42,026 nt of DNA from positions 1 to 42,026 of the forward strand of contig NZ_MDUX01000029.1 of the NCBI RefSeq assembly GCF_014736495.1. The letters are read 5' to 3'. Made by a program: the position numbers and the translations under genes. Shown piece by piece: positions 1 to 8,456 of this stretch (position 1 is its first letter; every line of letters starts with the position of its first letter). This stretch comes from Candidatus Dactylopiibacterium carminicum (GTDB lineage Bacteria; Pseudomonadota; Gammaproteobacteria; Burkholderiales; Rhodocyclaceae). The notes beneath the pieces were generated by a model that worked only from the letters and a program-made list of their open reading frames with translations, had not been told where the DNA came from and searched no databases.

Positions 1-55
1 TGAAAAACAGTATTTCATGAAGCTCGGGGCTGTCTAGGAAACCCGGGGCGATTCA
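1..55 (+). mobile_element. Right end of an IS3-family insertion sequence, cut by the window edge
   Basis: Positions 31-55 are the inverted complement of the IS end at 41591-41615, matching at 22 of 25 positions by eye (mismatches at repeat positions 12, 17 and 18). Read outward, this end starts TGAATCGCCCC, and its outermost bases on the plus strand are CA at 54-55, as expected for IS3-type TG...CA termini. Positions 1-30 would be the non-coding tail after orfB. The element is oriented with its transposase genes on the plus strand, the same as the copy at the other edge. It has inserted into ppnP, whose reading frame resumes at 56. The rest of the element lies outside the window, so the target duplication cannot be checked. 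Confidence 0.8.
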
Positions 56-296
56 CAGCTTCGTGCTGGCCGATGGCACGAAGAAGTCCGCAGGCGTGAT
101 CCTGCCTGCGCGTCTGACATTCACCACCGGCGCAGCCGAGATCATGGAGACCGTGGCGGGATCCTGCCGCGTGCTGCTCAAGGGCGAGAGCGAGTGGAAG
201 ACCTATGGCGAGGGGCAACGTTTCGACGTGCCGGGAAATTCCAGCTTCGAGATCGAAGTGACCGAGCCCTATCACTACATCTGTCACTACGCCTGA
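56..296 (+). pseudogene. ppnP: Pyrimidine/purine nucleoside phosphorylase PpnP (DUF1255), 3' remnant
   Basis: The frame reads ...SFVLADGTKKSAGVILP, followed by EIMETVAGSCRVLLKG, VPGNSSFEIEVTEPY and HYICHYA. This is the conserved cupin body and C-terminus of the PpnP/YaiE family, which cleaves nucleosides with phosphate. Family members are about 95-105 residues; here only the last ~79 are present. The frame hits a stop at 18-20 inside the IS end, so the first ~20 residues are missing. A GTG at 63 is open but lacks a ribosome binding site and would omit the conserved N-terminal strand. The gene is therefore interrupted by the IS at 1-55. The identification is secure from the C-terminal signature; the loss of function is inferred. 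Confidence 0.8.
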
Positions 297-390
297 AATT
301 CATTGGCGCTTCGCGTCGCGTGTCGCCTTTTCCGCGATCTGCATGCGATGCGCCTCAATGAATTTCGTGTCAGGAATCAGGAGAGTCTCA

Positions 391-885
391 ATGCCTTCAT
401 TTGATTTCACTTCAGAAGCCGACATGGTCGCGATCAAGAATGCGATCGATGTGGCCTCCCGTCAGATCGACAACCGCTACGACTTCAAGGGCACCAGCGC
501 CAAGATCGAGTTCAACGAGAAGGACAAGCAGATCACGCTCTTCGGCGATTCGGATTTCCAGCTCGATCAGATCAAGGACATTCTTTTCCCCGCGATGGAA
601 AAGAAGGAAGCCGAGAGCTCCAAGCGTTTGGATGCTGAAAAGGTCGAGTCGATCTCGGGCAACAAGGTCAAACAGCTCTTCAAGATCAAGAGCGGCATCG
701 AGAGCGAATTGGCGAAGAAGATCGTCAAGCAGATCAAGGACGCCAAGCTCAAGGTGCAGGCCGCGATCCAGGGCGATGCAGTACGGGTGACCGGTGCCAA
801 GCGTGATGACCTGCAGGAATGCATCGCGCTGATCCGCAAATCGGTTACGGATTTCCCGATCAAGGCGGGTAATTTCCGCGACTGA
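391..885 (+). CDS. yajQ: YajQ family nucleotide-binding protein (c-di-GMP effector family)
   Basis: 164 residues, the normal family length. It begins MPSFDFTSEADM and carries the family hallmark NRYDFKGT near residues 29-36, then two ferredoxin-like halves and the C-terminal KAGNFRD. The open frame extends upstream to 343, but ATG 391 has a good AGGAG at 379-383 with seven bases between, and it gives the conserved N-terminus. Family knowledge: YajQ proteins bind nucleotides, and a Xanthomonas member binds cyclic di-GMP and partners a transcription factor. That makes the c-di-GMP enzyme remnant at 12137-15224 a possible but unlinked functional relative. The gene is monocistronic and ends at a strong terminator shared with the convergent pyrophosphatase gene. 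Confidence 0.93.
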   Translation: MPSFDFTSEADMVAIKNAIDVASRQIDNRYDFKGTSAKIEFNEKDKQITLFGDSDFQLDQIKDILFPAMEKKEAESSKRLDAEKVESISGNKVKQLFKIKSGIESELAKKIVKQIKDAKLKVQAAIQGDAVRVTGAKRDDLQECIALIRKSVTDFPIKAGNFRD

Positions 886-937
886 TCCCCACGGAGTCTT
901 TGTCGGACGTGGCCTGTACTGCCCGGGCGGAAAAGAA

Positions 938-968
938 AAGGCGGAACGCTTTCGCGTTCCGCCTTTTT
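938..968. terminator. Bidirectional intrinsic terminator between yajQ and hppA
   Basis: AAGGCGGAACG (938-948) pairs with CGTTCCGCCTT (955-965), with an additional C-G closing pair and a short loop. TTTTT follows at 964-968, and an A-rich run AAAAGAAAA precedes the stem, giving a U-tract for the opposite strand. It lies exactly between two convergent genes. Confidence 0.9.
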
Positions 969-991
969 CATGTCTTCGAAGCAGTCTGGAA

Positions 992-2110
992 TCAGTCAGC
1001 GTTGAGCGACTCGATACGCATGCCGTAGAAGCTGCGATACACGAACACCAGATTCAGCAGCAGGAAGATAGCGGCCAGCGTGTACTGAACACCGGTGCTG
1101 CCCTGGGTTTGCAGGCCGACGGCCATTTCTACGGCGAGCAGACCGAACAGGGTGGTGAACTTGATGATCGGGTTCATAGCCACCGAGGAGGTGTCCTTGA
1201 ACGGATCACCCACGGTGTCACCCACCACGGCGGCGTCATGCAGAGGGGTGCCCTTCGCGCGCAGCTCGGTTTCCACAATCTTCTTGGCGTTGTCCCAGGC
1301 GCCACCGGCATTGGCCATGAATACTGCTTGATACAGGCCGATGATGGCGATCGAGATCAGGTAGCCGATGAAGAAGAAGGGTTCGATGAAGGCGCAGGCC
1401 AGCGTGCCGAAGAACACGGCGAGGAAGATGTTGAACATCCCCTTCTGTGCGTACTGCGTGCAGATCGCCACGACCTTCTTGCTGTCTTCGATAGAAGCCT
1501 TGGTGACGCCATCGAGCTTGATGTTGCGCTTGATGAACTCCACCGCACGGTAGGCACCGGTCGACACGGCCTGGGTGGATGCACCCGAGAACCAGAAGAT
1601 GGTGGCACCACCGGCGATCAGGCCAAGCAGGAAGGGGGGGTAGAGCATCGACAGCTTCTGTACGGCAGCGACACTGTCGAGGCCATCGGTGAGCATGAAG
1701 ATGATCGAGAACACCATGGTGGTCGCACCCACGACAGCGGTGCCGATCAGCACCGGCTTGGCGGTAGCCTTGAAGGTGTTACCGGCGCTGTCGTTTTCTT
1801 CGAGCAGATCCTTGGCCTTGTCGAAATTGGCGTCAAACCCGAAATCACGCTTCAGTTCGCCTTCGATGCCTTCGATCTGTTCGATGGTGGAGAGCTCATA
1901 CACCGATTGAGCGTTGTCGGTCACCGGGCCATAGGAGTCGACCGCGATGGTGACCGGGCCCATGCCGAGGAAGCCGAATGCCACCAGGCCGAAGGAGAAT
2001 ACCGCGGCCATGATCTTGCTGTGTTCGGGGTTGTTATTGATCACGTGTGCCAGTTCGCCTTGCGAGACGAGGTAGGCGCCAGTCATCAGGCCGACGATGA
2101 TCACGCCCAT
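992..2110 (-). CDS. hppA: Membrane-bound pyrophosphatase, C-terminal part (separated by an in-frame stop)
   Basis: 372 residues that continue the pyrophosphatase interrupted at 2111-2113. It opens with ATG directly after the TGA (reading TTC TGA ATG GGC) and runs through GNTFKATAK, several hydrophobic helices and the C-terminal GGAWDNAKK...GDTVGDPFKDTSSVAMNPIIKF region. That region is a hallmark of the pyrophosphate site and the last helices of this family. In intact homologues the junction reads NFSAF-W-MG, so TGG appears mutated to TGA. The GNTxKA motif has lysine where potassium-independent enzymes have lysine; this points to a proton-pumping, potassium-independent type, from a single residue only. 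No Shine-Dalgarno precedes this ATG except what the upstream coding sequence may offer, so translation would need reinitiation or readthrough. Confidence 0.85.
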   Translation of the reverse strand: MGVIIVGLMTGAYLVSQGELAHVINNNPEHSKIMAAVFSFGLVAFGFLGMGPVTIAVDSYGPVTDNAQSVYELSTIEQIEGIEGELKRDFGFDANFDKAKDLLEENDSAGNTFKATAKPVLIGTAVVGATTMVFSIIFMLTDGLDSVAAVQKLSMLYPPFLLGLIAGGATIFWFSGASTQAVSTGAYRAVEFIKRNIKLDGVTKASIEDSKKVVAICTQYAQKGMFNIFLAVFFGTLACAFIEPFFFIGYLISIAIIGLYQAVFMANAGGAWDNAKKIVETELRAKGTPLHDAAVVGDTVGDPFKDTSSVAMNPIIKFTTLFGLLAVEMAVGLQTQGSTGVQYTLAAIFLLLNLVFVYRSFYGMRIESLNAD

Positions 2111-3535
2111 TCAGAAGGCGGAGAAGTTGCCTGCGGTGAGGCCGGCCAGGATGTTCAGGCTGGCGCCACCTTCGCGAGAGGCGGTGACGACTTCACGCAC
2201 ATGACCGGACTTGGTGGAGGTGAACACCTTCACGATCTCGGGGATGATCGCACCGGCCAGCGTGCCGAAGGTGATGATGATCGACAGCTGCCACCACAGG
2301 CTGGTATAGGCCACACCGTTGATGGAGATATTGCCGATCAGCGCCTTGGAGACGATGAAAGTGAGGATCAGGGAGACGATGGAAGTTACCCATACCAGCG
2401 AGGTCAGCGGGGCTTCGTAGTCGAATTTGTCGGCATTGCCGAAGCGGGCCTTGGCCACGGCTTCGTTGAGCAGGTACGACGCGCCGGAGGCGATGATCAT
2501 CACCACGCGCATCACGAAGATCCAGACCAGCAGCTGAACCTGGGTGGACGCCTCGGGCACGGCAAGCATGATGAAGCTCACCAGGGCCACGCCGGTCACA
2601 CCGTAGGTTTCGAAACCGTCGGCGGTCGGGCCAACCGAGTCGCCCGCGTTGTCGCCCACGCAGTCGGCAATCACGCCAGGGTTGCGGGCATCATCTTCCT
2701 TGATCTTGAAGACAATCTTTATCAGATCGGAACCGATGTCAGCGATCTTGGTGAAGATGCCGCCTGCGATTCGCAGTGCGGCAGCACCCAGCGATTCACC
2801 GATGGCGAAGCCGATGAAACACTTGCCGGCCAGCGAAGGATCGATGAAGAGCAGGATGCCCAGCATGATGATCAGCTCGGTGGAAATCAGCAGCATGCCG
2901 ATCGAGATACCAGCCTTGAGCGGAATCGCGTAGCACGGGAAAGCCTTGCCATTGAGTGAAGCGAAAGCAGTACGGCTGTTGGCCAGCGTGTTGATGCGGA
3001 TGCCGAACCAGGCCACGCCGTAGGAGCCGGCGATACCGATCAGCGAGAACACCAGGATCAGCAGCACTTCAGACGCCGGCAGGCCGGCGGTGCCATCGGC
3101 GCCATGGGCGACGAAGCCGAAGTAGGCCACGATGATCACAGCGATGAAGGCTTCGAGGATCAGCAGGAACTTGCCCTGCGTGAACATGTAGGTCTTGCAG
3201 GTCTCGTAGATCAGCTCAGAAACATCGGCCATGGATTTATGGACCGGGAGTTTCTTGACTTGCGTATAGATGATGGCGCCGAACACCAGACCCAGCGCGC
3301 AGATCAGCAGGCCCCAGGAGAGCAGGGAGCTACCGGTCATGCCGCCCAGGAAGGTGGCGAGTGACGGATCGTTCAGATTGGGTAGCACCAGGTTGGCTTC
3401 ACTGGATGCGAGTGCGGGACAGGCTGCGCTGCCAAGCGCCAGGACTGCGAGTAACTGCAGATGACGCTTGATGGCTCCGCCGCTTTGCGCGATGAAGCGT
3501 GCGCCGACGGATCGGGCCGTTGTTACAAATGACAT
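2111..3535 (-). CDS. hppA: Membrane-bound pyrophosphatase, N-terminal part (ends at premature TGA)
   Basis: The family couples PPi hydrolysis to H+ or Na+ export across the inner membrane. ATG 3535 is preceded by GGAGG (3541-3545) with five bases between, so it is preferred over the upstream ATG at 3565. The 474-residue product begins with a signal-like hydrophobic segment and contains many membrane helices. It carries the substrate motif EDDARNPGVIADCVGDNAGD followed by GPTADGFETYG. It stops at TGA 2113-2111 just after ...LTAGNFSAF, where homologues continue with tryptophan. With the next frame the full protein would be about 847 residues, typical for the long clade of this family. The N-terminal piece alone lacks the C-terminal helices and part of the active site, so it should not work by itself. 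Confidence 0.85.
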   Translation of the reverse strand: MSFVTTARSVGARFIAQSGGAIKRHLQLLAVLALGSAACPALASSEANLVLPNLNDPSLATFLGGMTGSSLLSWGLLICALGLVFGAIIYTQVKKLPVHKSMADVSELIYETCKTYMFTQGKFLLILEAFIAVIIVAYFGFVAHGADGTAGLPASEVLLILVFSLIGIAGSYGVAWFGIRINTLANSRTAFASLNGKAFPCYAIPLKAGISIGMLLISTELIIMLGILLFIDPSLAGKCFIGFAIGESLGAAALRIAGGIFTKIADIGSDLIKIVFKIKEDDARNPGVIADCVGDNAGDSVGPTADGFETYGVTGVALVSFIMLAVPEASTQVQLLVWIFVMRVVMIIASGASYLLNEAVAKARFGNADKFDYEAPLTSLVWVTSIVSLILTFIVSKALIGNISINGVAYTSLWWQLSIIITFGTLAGAIIPEIVKVFTSTKSGHVREVVTASREGGASLNILAGLTAGNFSAF

Positions 3536-3827
3536 ATATGCCTCCATGTATACTTCGATCAACAAAACAGTGGATCTGGTGTTGCTTCCGCAAGGCTCAC
3601 GAAAAAGAAGTCAACGTTGCGGGCTATTGCATTGTTTGTACGCTAGCGGCTATTGGGGTTGACGGGGCTCAAACACCTTCGTTGCATCGGGAACAAAACA
3701 GGTGCGAGTTGCCACATCGGCAACAGATGGCAATGACCCCGGTGACAGAAGCTGTTTCCCGCGACAGCACGGGGGTAGCATGCGACCAGCGCGGCAGGGG
3801 CCGCGATGATTCCAGGCGTCCCGCACC

Positions 3828-4055
3828 ATGAATACACCCATGATCCTTGGCCTGACCGAACCCGAATTCGCCGAGCTGTGCCTGAAATTCCTGCTCAGCG
3901 GGCTGATCGCCTACATGGTGTTCATCATCTGGCGTCTGGCGACCGAGTCGCGTGCCGGGCGCTACGGCGCCTTCTGGCTGTTCTTCGCGCTCGGCCTGGG
4001 CATGTTCGGCTTCATCGCCAAGGAGCTGGTCATCAAGATGCTGTCTTCGCAATGA
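3828..4055 (+). CDS. DUF2788 family small membrane protein
   Basis: 75 residues. It starts MNTPMILGLTEPEFAEL and has two membrane segments, around residues 19-36 (FLLSGLIAYMVFIIWRL) and 46-66 (YGAFWLFFALGLGMFGFIAK), separated by a short basic loop (TESRAGRYG). The pattern matches DUF2788 proteins of beta- and gammaproteobacteria, whose function is unknown. The last four bases form ATGA with the next gene, so the two are probably translationally coupled. The 292 bp upstream (3536-3827) separates it from the divergent hppA and must hold both promoters; no convincing -35/-10 pair was picked out there. Confidence 0.8.
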   Translation: MNTPMILGLTEPEFAELCLKFLLSGLIAYMVFIIWRLATESRAGRYGAFWLFFALGLGMFGFIAKELVIKMLSSQ

Positions 4056-4267
4056 GATCCGAGCTGCTGGAAAAACTGGTGTCGATGCACATGCCCTTCG
4101 GCAAGTACGAAGGGCGTCTGCTGGCGGATTTGCCGGGGCATTATCTGGGCTGGTTCGCACGTGAAGGTTTTCCGCGCGGAGAGCTCGGAACGCTGCTGGC
4201 CTTGATGTACGAGCTGGATCACAACAATCTGCGCGGTCTGCTCGATCCGCTGCGTCGCCCTTCCTGA
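4052..4267 (+). CDS. DUF3820 family protein
   Basis: 71 residues, starting at the ATG that overlaps the preceding stop (ATGA at 4052-4055). It contains MPFGKYEGRLLADLPGHYLG, then WFAREGFPRGELGTLLAL; these are the conserved core of DUF3820, a family annotated from structure as a putative quorum-sensing-regulated virulence factor. The molecular role is not established. It has no signal peptide or membrane segment and should be cytoplasmic. It converges on yejF, with only five bases between the two stops and no hairpin terminator visible in that gap. Confidence 0.8.
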   Translation: MRSELLEKLVSMHMPFGKYEGRLLADLPGHYLGWFAREGFPRGELGTLLALMYELDHNNLRGLLDPLRRPS

Positions 4268-4272
4268 GTGCT

Positions 4273-5837
<1,565 letters not shown>

Positions 5838-5841
<4 letters not shown>

Positions 5842-6884
5842 TGCCCGTCTCCCACCAGTTTGCGCGGATCGAGCGCATCGCGCAGCGCGTCGCCGATCAG
5901 CACCAGCAGCATCAGCGTGCCGACCAGCACGGCAAACGTGGAGACCGAGATCCACCAGGCATCGAGATTGGCCTTGCCCTGGGCCAGCAGTTCGCCCAGG
6001 CTGGGTGAGCCGGGCGGCAGGCCGAGGCCGAGGAAATCCAGGCTGGTCAGCGCGCCGATGGCACCGGCCATGGTGAACGGCAGCAGGGTGATCACCGGCG
6101 TCAGGGCGTTGGGCAGGATGTGGCGGAAGATGATCCTGCGCCGGCTCTGCCCCAGGGCACGCGCGGCGCGCACGTAATCCAGACTGCGGTTCTTGAGGAA
6201 TTCGGCGCGTACGTAGGCGGCCATGCCCAGCCAGCCGAAGGCGGAGATCAGGGTGACGAGCAGCCAGAAGCCCGGCGAGAACAGTGCCGAGAAGATGATC
6301 AGCATGTACAGCGTGGGCATCGCGGCCCAGATTTCCACTGCGCGTTCCATGGCGATGTCGGTCCAGCCGGCGAAGAAGCCCTGGATTGCGCCGTAGAGCA
6401 CGCCGAGCACGGCGCTGACCAGCGTGACCACCAGTGCGAAGAAGACCGAGAGCCGGAAGCCGTAGAAAAGACGGGCGAGCAGGTCACGGCCGCGGTCATC
6501 AGTGCCGAGCAGGTTTTCGCGCGTGGGGCCGGAAGGCGCCGGCTCCTTGGCGAAGTAGTTGATGGTGCTGTAGTGGTTCGGATTGGGTGGGAACAGTGCG
6601 AAGTTGCCTGGCTGCTCGAATTGCTCACGGATGAAAGGGTCGTGATAATCGGTCGGGGTGTCGAAGTCGCCGCCGAAAGTCGTTTCGGGCAAGGTCTGCG
6701 CGATGGGGAAATACCACTGGCCGACGTAGCGGGCCACGATGGGGCGGTCGTTGGAGAGCAGTTCAGCGCCCAGGCTGAGGATGAACAGCAGACAGAACAG
6801 CCACAGGCTCCAGTAGCCGGGGCGGTTGCGGCGGAAGCGCAGCCAGGCGCGACGGGCGGGGCTTTGCGGGCGGGGCTCAGTCAT
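5838..6884 (-). CDS. yejE: Peptide ABC transporter permease YejE
   Basis: 348 residues. A basic N-terminus is followed by one membrane segment (about 24-42), a long periplasmic loop, and a five-helix permease core. LLGTDDRGRDLLARL precedes the core and is typical of DppC/OppC-type permeases. The cytoplasmic coupling loop reads RAARALGQSRRRIIFRHILP. The large loop with FALFPPNPNHYSTINYF fits YejE rather than generic DppC. Its start lies eight bases inside yejB, and its stop overlaps yejF (ATGA), so the three genes are tightly coupled. Confidence 0.92.
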
Positions 6885-7920
6885 ATTTCACGCGCGGGTC
6901 TACCCACAGGTAGGCAAGATCGCGGATCAGGGTGGTGAGCAGCCCGATCAGCGTGAACAGGAAGAGGCTGCCCAGCACCACCGGATAATCACGCCGGATC
7001 ACCGATTCGTAGGAGAGCAGGCCCAGACCGTCGAGCGAGAAAAGCGTTTCGATCAGCAGCGAGCCGGTGAAGAACGCTCCGACGAATGCGGCCGGAAAGC
7101 CGGTCATGATCGGAATCAGCGCATTGCGGAAGACATGGCGCCAGAGCACGGTGCGCTCATCCAGCCCCTTGGCGCGGGCGGTGAGTACGTACTGCTTGCG
7201 GATCTCTTCCAGCATGGAGTTCTTCGTCATCAAGGTGATGACGGCGAAGCTGCCGGCGGTCATGGCGATCACGGGCAGGGTGATGTGCCAGAAGTAGTCC
7301 AGCAGCTTGCCCCATAGGCTGAGTTCATCCCAGTTCGCCGAGGTGAGCCCACGCAGCGGGAACCATTGCAGCACGCTGCCGCCGGCGAACAGCAACATCA
7401 GCAGGACGCCCAGCACGAAACCGGGGATGGCGAAGCCGAGCAGCACCGCGAAGCTGCTGGCGAAATCGAAGCGGCTGCCGGCGCGTACGGCCTTGAGAAT
7501 GCCCAGCGGCACCGAGATCAGATAGGAGAGCAGGAAGCTCCAGATGCCCAGCGAGATGGAGACCGGCAGTTTTTCGCGGATCAGCTCGCCCACGCCCTTG
7601 TTGTGGAAGAAACTTTGCCCGAGATCGAAGCGCGCGAACTGCCCCAGCATCTGCAGGTAACGCTCGTGCGCAGGTTTGTCGAAGCCGTAGAGTTTTTTGA
7701 TCTCCTCGATGCGCGCCGCATCCACGCCCTGGCGGCCGCGATAGGCACTGCTGGCGGAGCTCGCCGCGCCTTCCCCGGCGGCGTTGCGTCCCTGCAATTG
7801 CGACACCATCTGCTCCACCGGCCCGCCAGGCACGAACTGGATCACCAGGAAGGTGATGGTCAGCACCCCGAGCAGCGTGGGGATCATCAGCAACAGGCGT
7901 TTGAGGATGTAGGACCACAT
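6877..7920 (-). CDS. yejB: Peptide ABC transporter permease YejB
   Basis: 347 residues. It starts MWSYILKRLLLMIPTLLG, the usual first helix of DppB/OppB-type permeases, and has a coupling loop RAKGLDERTVLWRHVFRNAL near residue 245. A central insert (SAYRGRQGVDAARIEEIKKLYGFDKP) and KPAHERYLQMLGQFARFDLG are typical of YejB. It partners YejE in the membrane. In enterobacteria yejB directly follows yejA; here a DUF559 gene lies between them. The five bases between the DUF559 stop and this ATG, and the bases just upstream, show no Shine-Dalgarno, so translation is probably coupled to the DUF559 reading frame. Confidence 0.92.
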   Translation of the reverse strand: MWSYILKRLLLMIPTLLGVLTITFLVIQFVPGGPVEQMVSQLQGRNAAGEGAASSASSAYRGRQGVDAARIEEIKKLYGFDKPAHERYLQMLGQFARFDLGQSFFHNKGVGELIREKLPVSISLGIWSFLLSYLISVPLGILKAVRAGSRFDFASSFAVLLGFAIPGFVLGVLLMLLFAGGSVLQWFPLRGLTSANWDELSLWGKLLDYFWHITLPVIAMTAGSFAVITLMTKNSMLEEIRKQYVLTARAKGLDERTVLWRHVFRNALIPIMTGFPAAFVGAFFTGSLLIETLFSLDGLGLLSYESVIRRDYPVVLGSLFLFTLIGLLTTLIRDLAYLWVDPRVKYD

Positions 7921-7925
7921 GGGAG

Positions 7926-8453
7926 TCAGTCGGTCTCGCGTTGCAAATGACGCGTCAGGTCGTCAAATACGCCGGATAGATTCTGCAGCACGTCACCGTT
8001 GCGGTAACGCAGCACCCTCAACCCCTGGCCGGCCAGGAAGCGTGTGCGTGCGGCGTCATATTCCGCCTGTGCGGCATGGCTGTCGCCATCGACTTCCACG
8101 ACCAGTCCAAGTTCGGCGCAATAGAAGTCGACAATGTAATGGCCGATCGGTTTCTGACGGTGAAATTTGTAATGCGCGAACTGGCGATGCCGCAACACCC
8201 GGCGCCAGAGCAGCGCTTCCGCTGGCGTGGGGTTGCGCCGGTTGGCACGGGCCAGGGCCGTCAGCGCTTGGGCGTACGGCAGGAAGCGGCGCTGAAACCC
8301 CTCCCCAGCCCTCCCCTTGTCAGGGGAGGGAGTATCGGGCGCGGTGCGTTCGGGGGAGTCCCCGATGAGGGCGGGCGTTGCGGCCAAGGCGTGTGCGGAC
8401 TCCCCCCTGACAAGGGGGGCTGGGGGGGTTAGAGGGGGGCGCCGAGTGGACAT
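7926..8453 (-). CDS. DUF559 endonuclease-like protein with a repeat-encoded N-terminus
   Basis: 175 residues. Residues ~57-170 are a DUF559 domain (Vsr/PD-(D/E)XK-like superfamily), with RNPTPAEALLWRRVLRHRQF, then KFHRQKPIGHYIVDFYC and LGLVVEVDGDSH. Probable active-site residues are D109, E120 and D122, with H126 nearby. Residues 1-53 are proline/glycine-rich (PPLTPPAPLVRGE, PSPDKGRAGEGF) and are simply the translation of two palindromic repeats at 8399-8430 and 8296-8333. The ATG at 8453 lies three bases after the yejA stop, and the stop lies five bases before yejB, so the gene fills the yejA-yejB junction exactly. A non-ATG start nearer residue 55 is possible. The substrate is unknown; repair, restriction or repeat mobilisation are all conceivable. 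Confidence 0.85.
   Translation of the reverse strand: MSTRRPPLTPPAPLVRGESAHALAATPALIGDSPERTAPDTPSPDKGRAGEGFQRRFLPYAQALTALARANRRNPTPAEALLWRRVLRHRQFAHYKFHRQKPIGHYIVDFYCAELGLVVEVDGDSHAAQAEYDAARTRFLAGQGLRVLRYRNGDVLQNLSGVFDDLTRHLQRETD
8296..8333. repeat. REP-like palindromic element, copy A
   Basis: It is built as AA, pyrimidine run, AG, CCCTCCCC, TTGTCA, GGGGAGGG, AGT. CCCTCCCC and GGGGAGGG form a perfect 8-bp stem with a TTGTCA loop. Copy B at 8399-8430 has the same block order in the opposite orientation. It encodes residues ~41-53 of the DUF559 reading frame. Confidence 0.75.
8399..8430. repeat. REP-like palindromic element, copy B (inverted)
   Basis: Read on the minus strand it has the same block order as copy A, with shorter, unbroken runs: AA, seven C, AG, six C, TTGTCA, six G, AGT. 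The CCCCCC/GGGGGG arms form a 6-bp stem with the TTGTCA loop. With copy A it forms an inverted pair about 65 bp apart, the layout of paired REP elements (REPINs). The spacer holds a further near-palindrome, TCGGGGGAGTCCCCGA. Confidence 0.7.
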
Positions 8454-8456
8454 CGC

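Noticed and set aside
2111..2113. Selenocysteine or programmed readthrough at the hppA TGA
   Set aside because: The family has tryptophan here, not cysteine; no SECIS-like stem just downstream was evident, and another gene in the window carries TAG, so general mutation or sequence error is more economical.
1109..2959. 616-codon open frame on the plus strand, rich in His, Asp and Gly
   Set aside because: It runs antisense across both halves of the pyrophosphatase gene, has no ribosome binding site and no recognisable domain. Long antisense frames are usual opposite GC-rich genes with strong GC3 bias.
8296..8430. CRISPR array
   Set aside because: Only two repeats, in inverted orientation, with palindromic arms of unequal length and no cas genes nearby.
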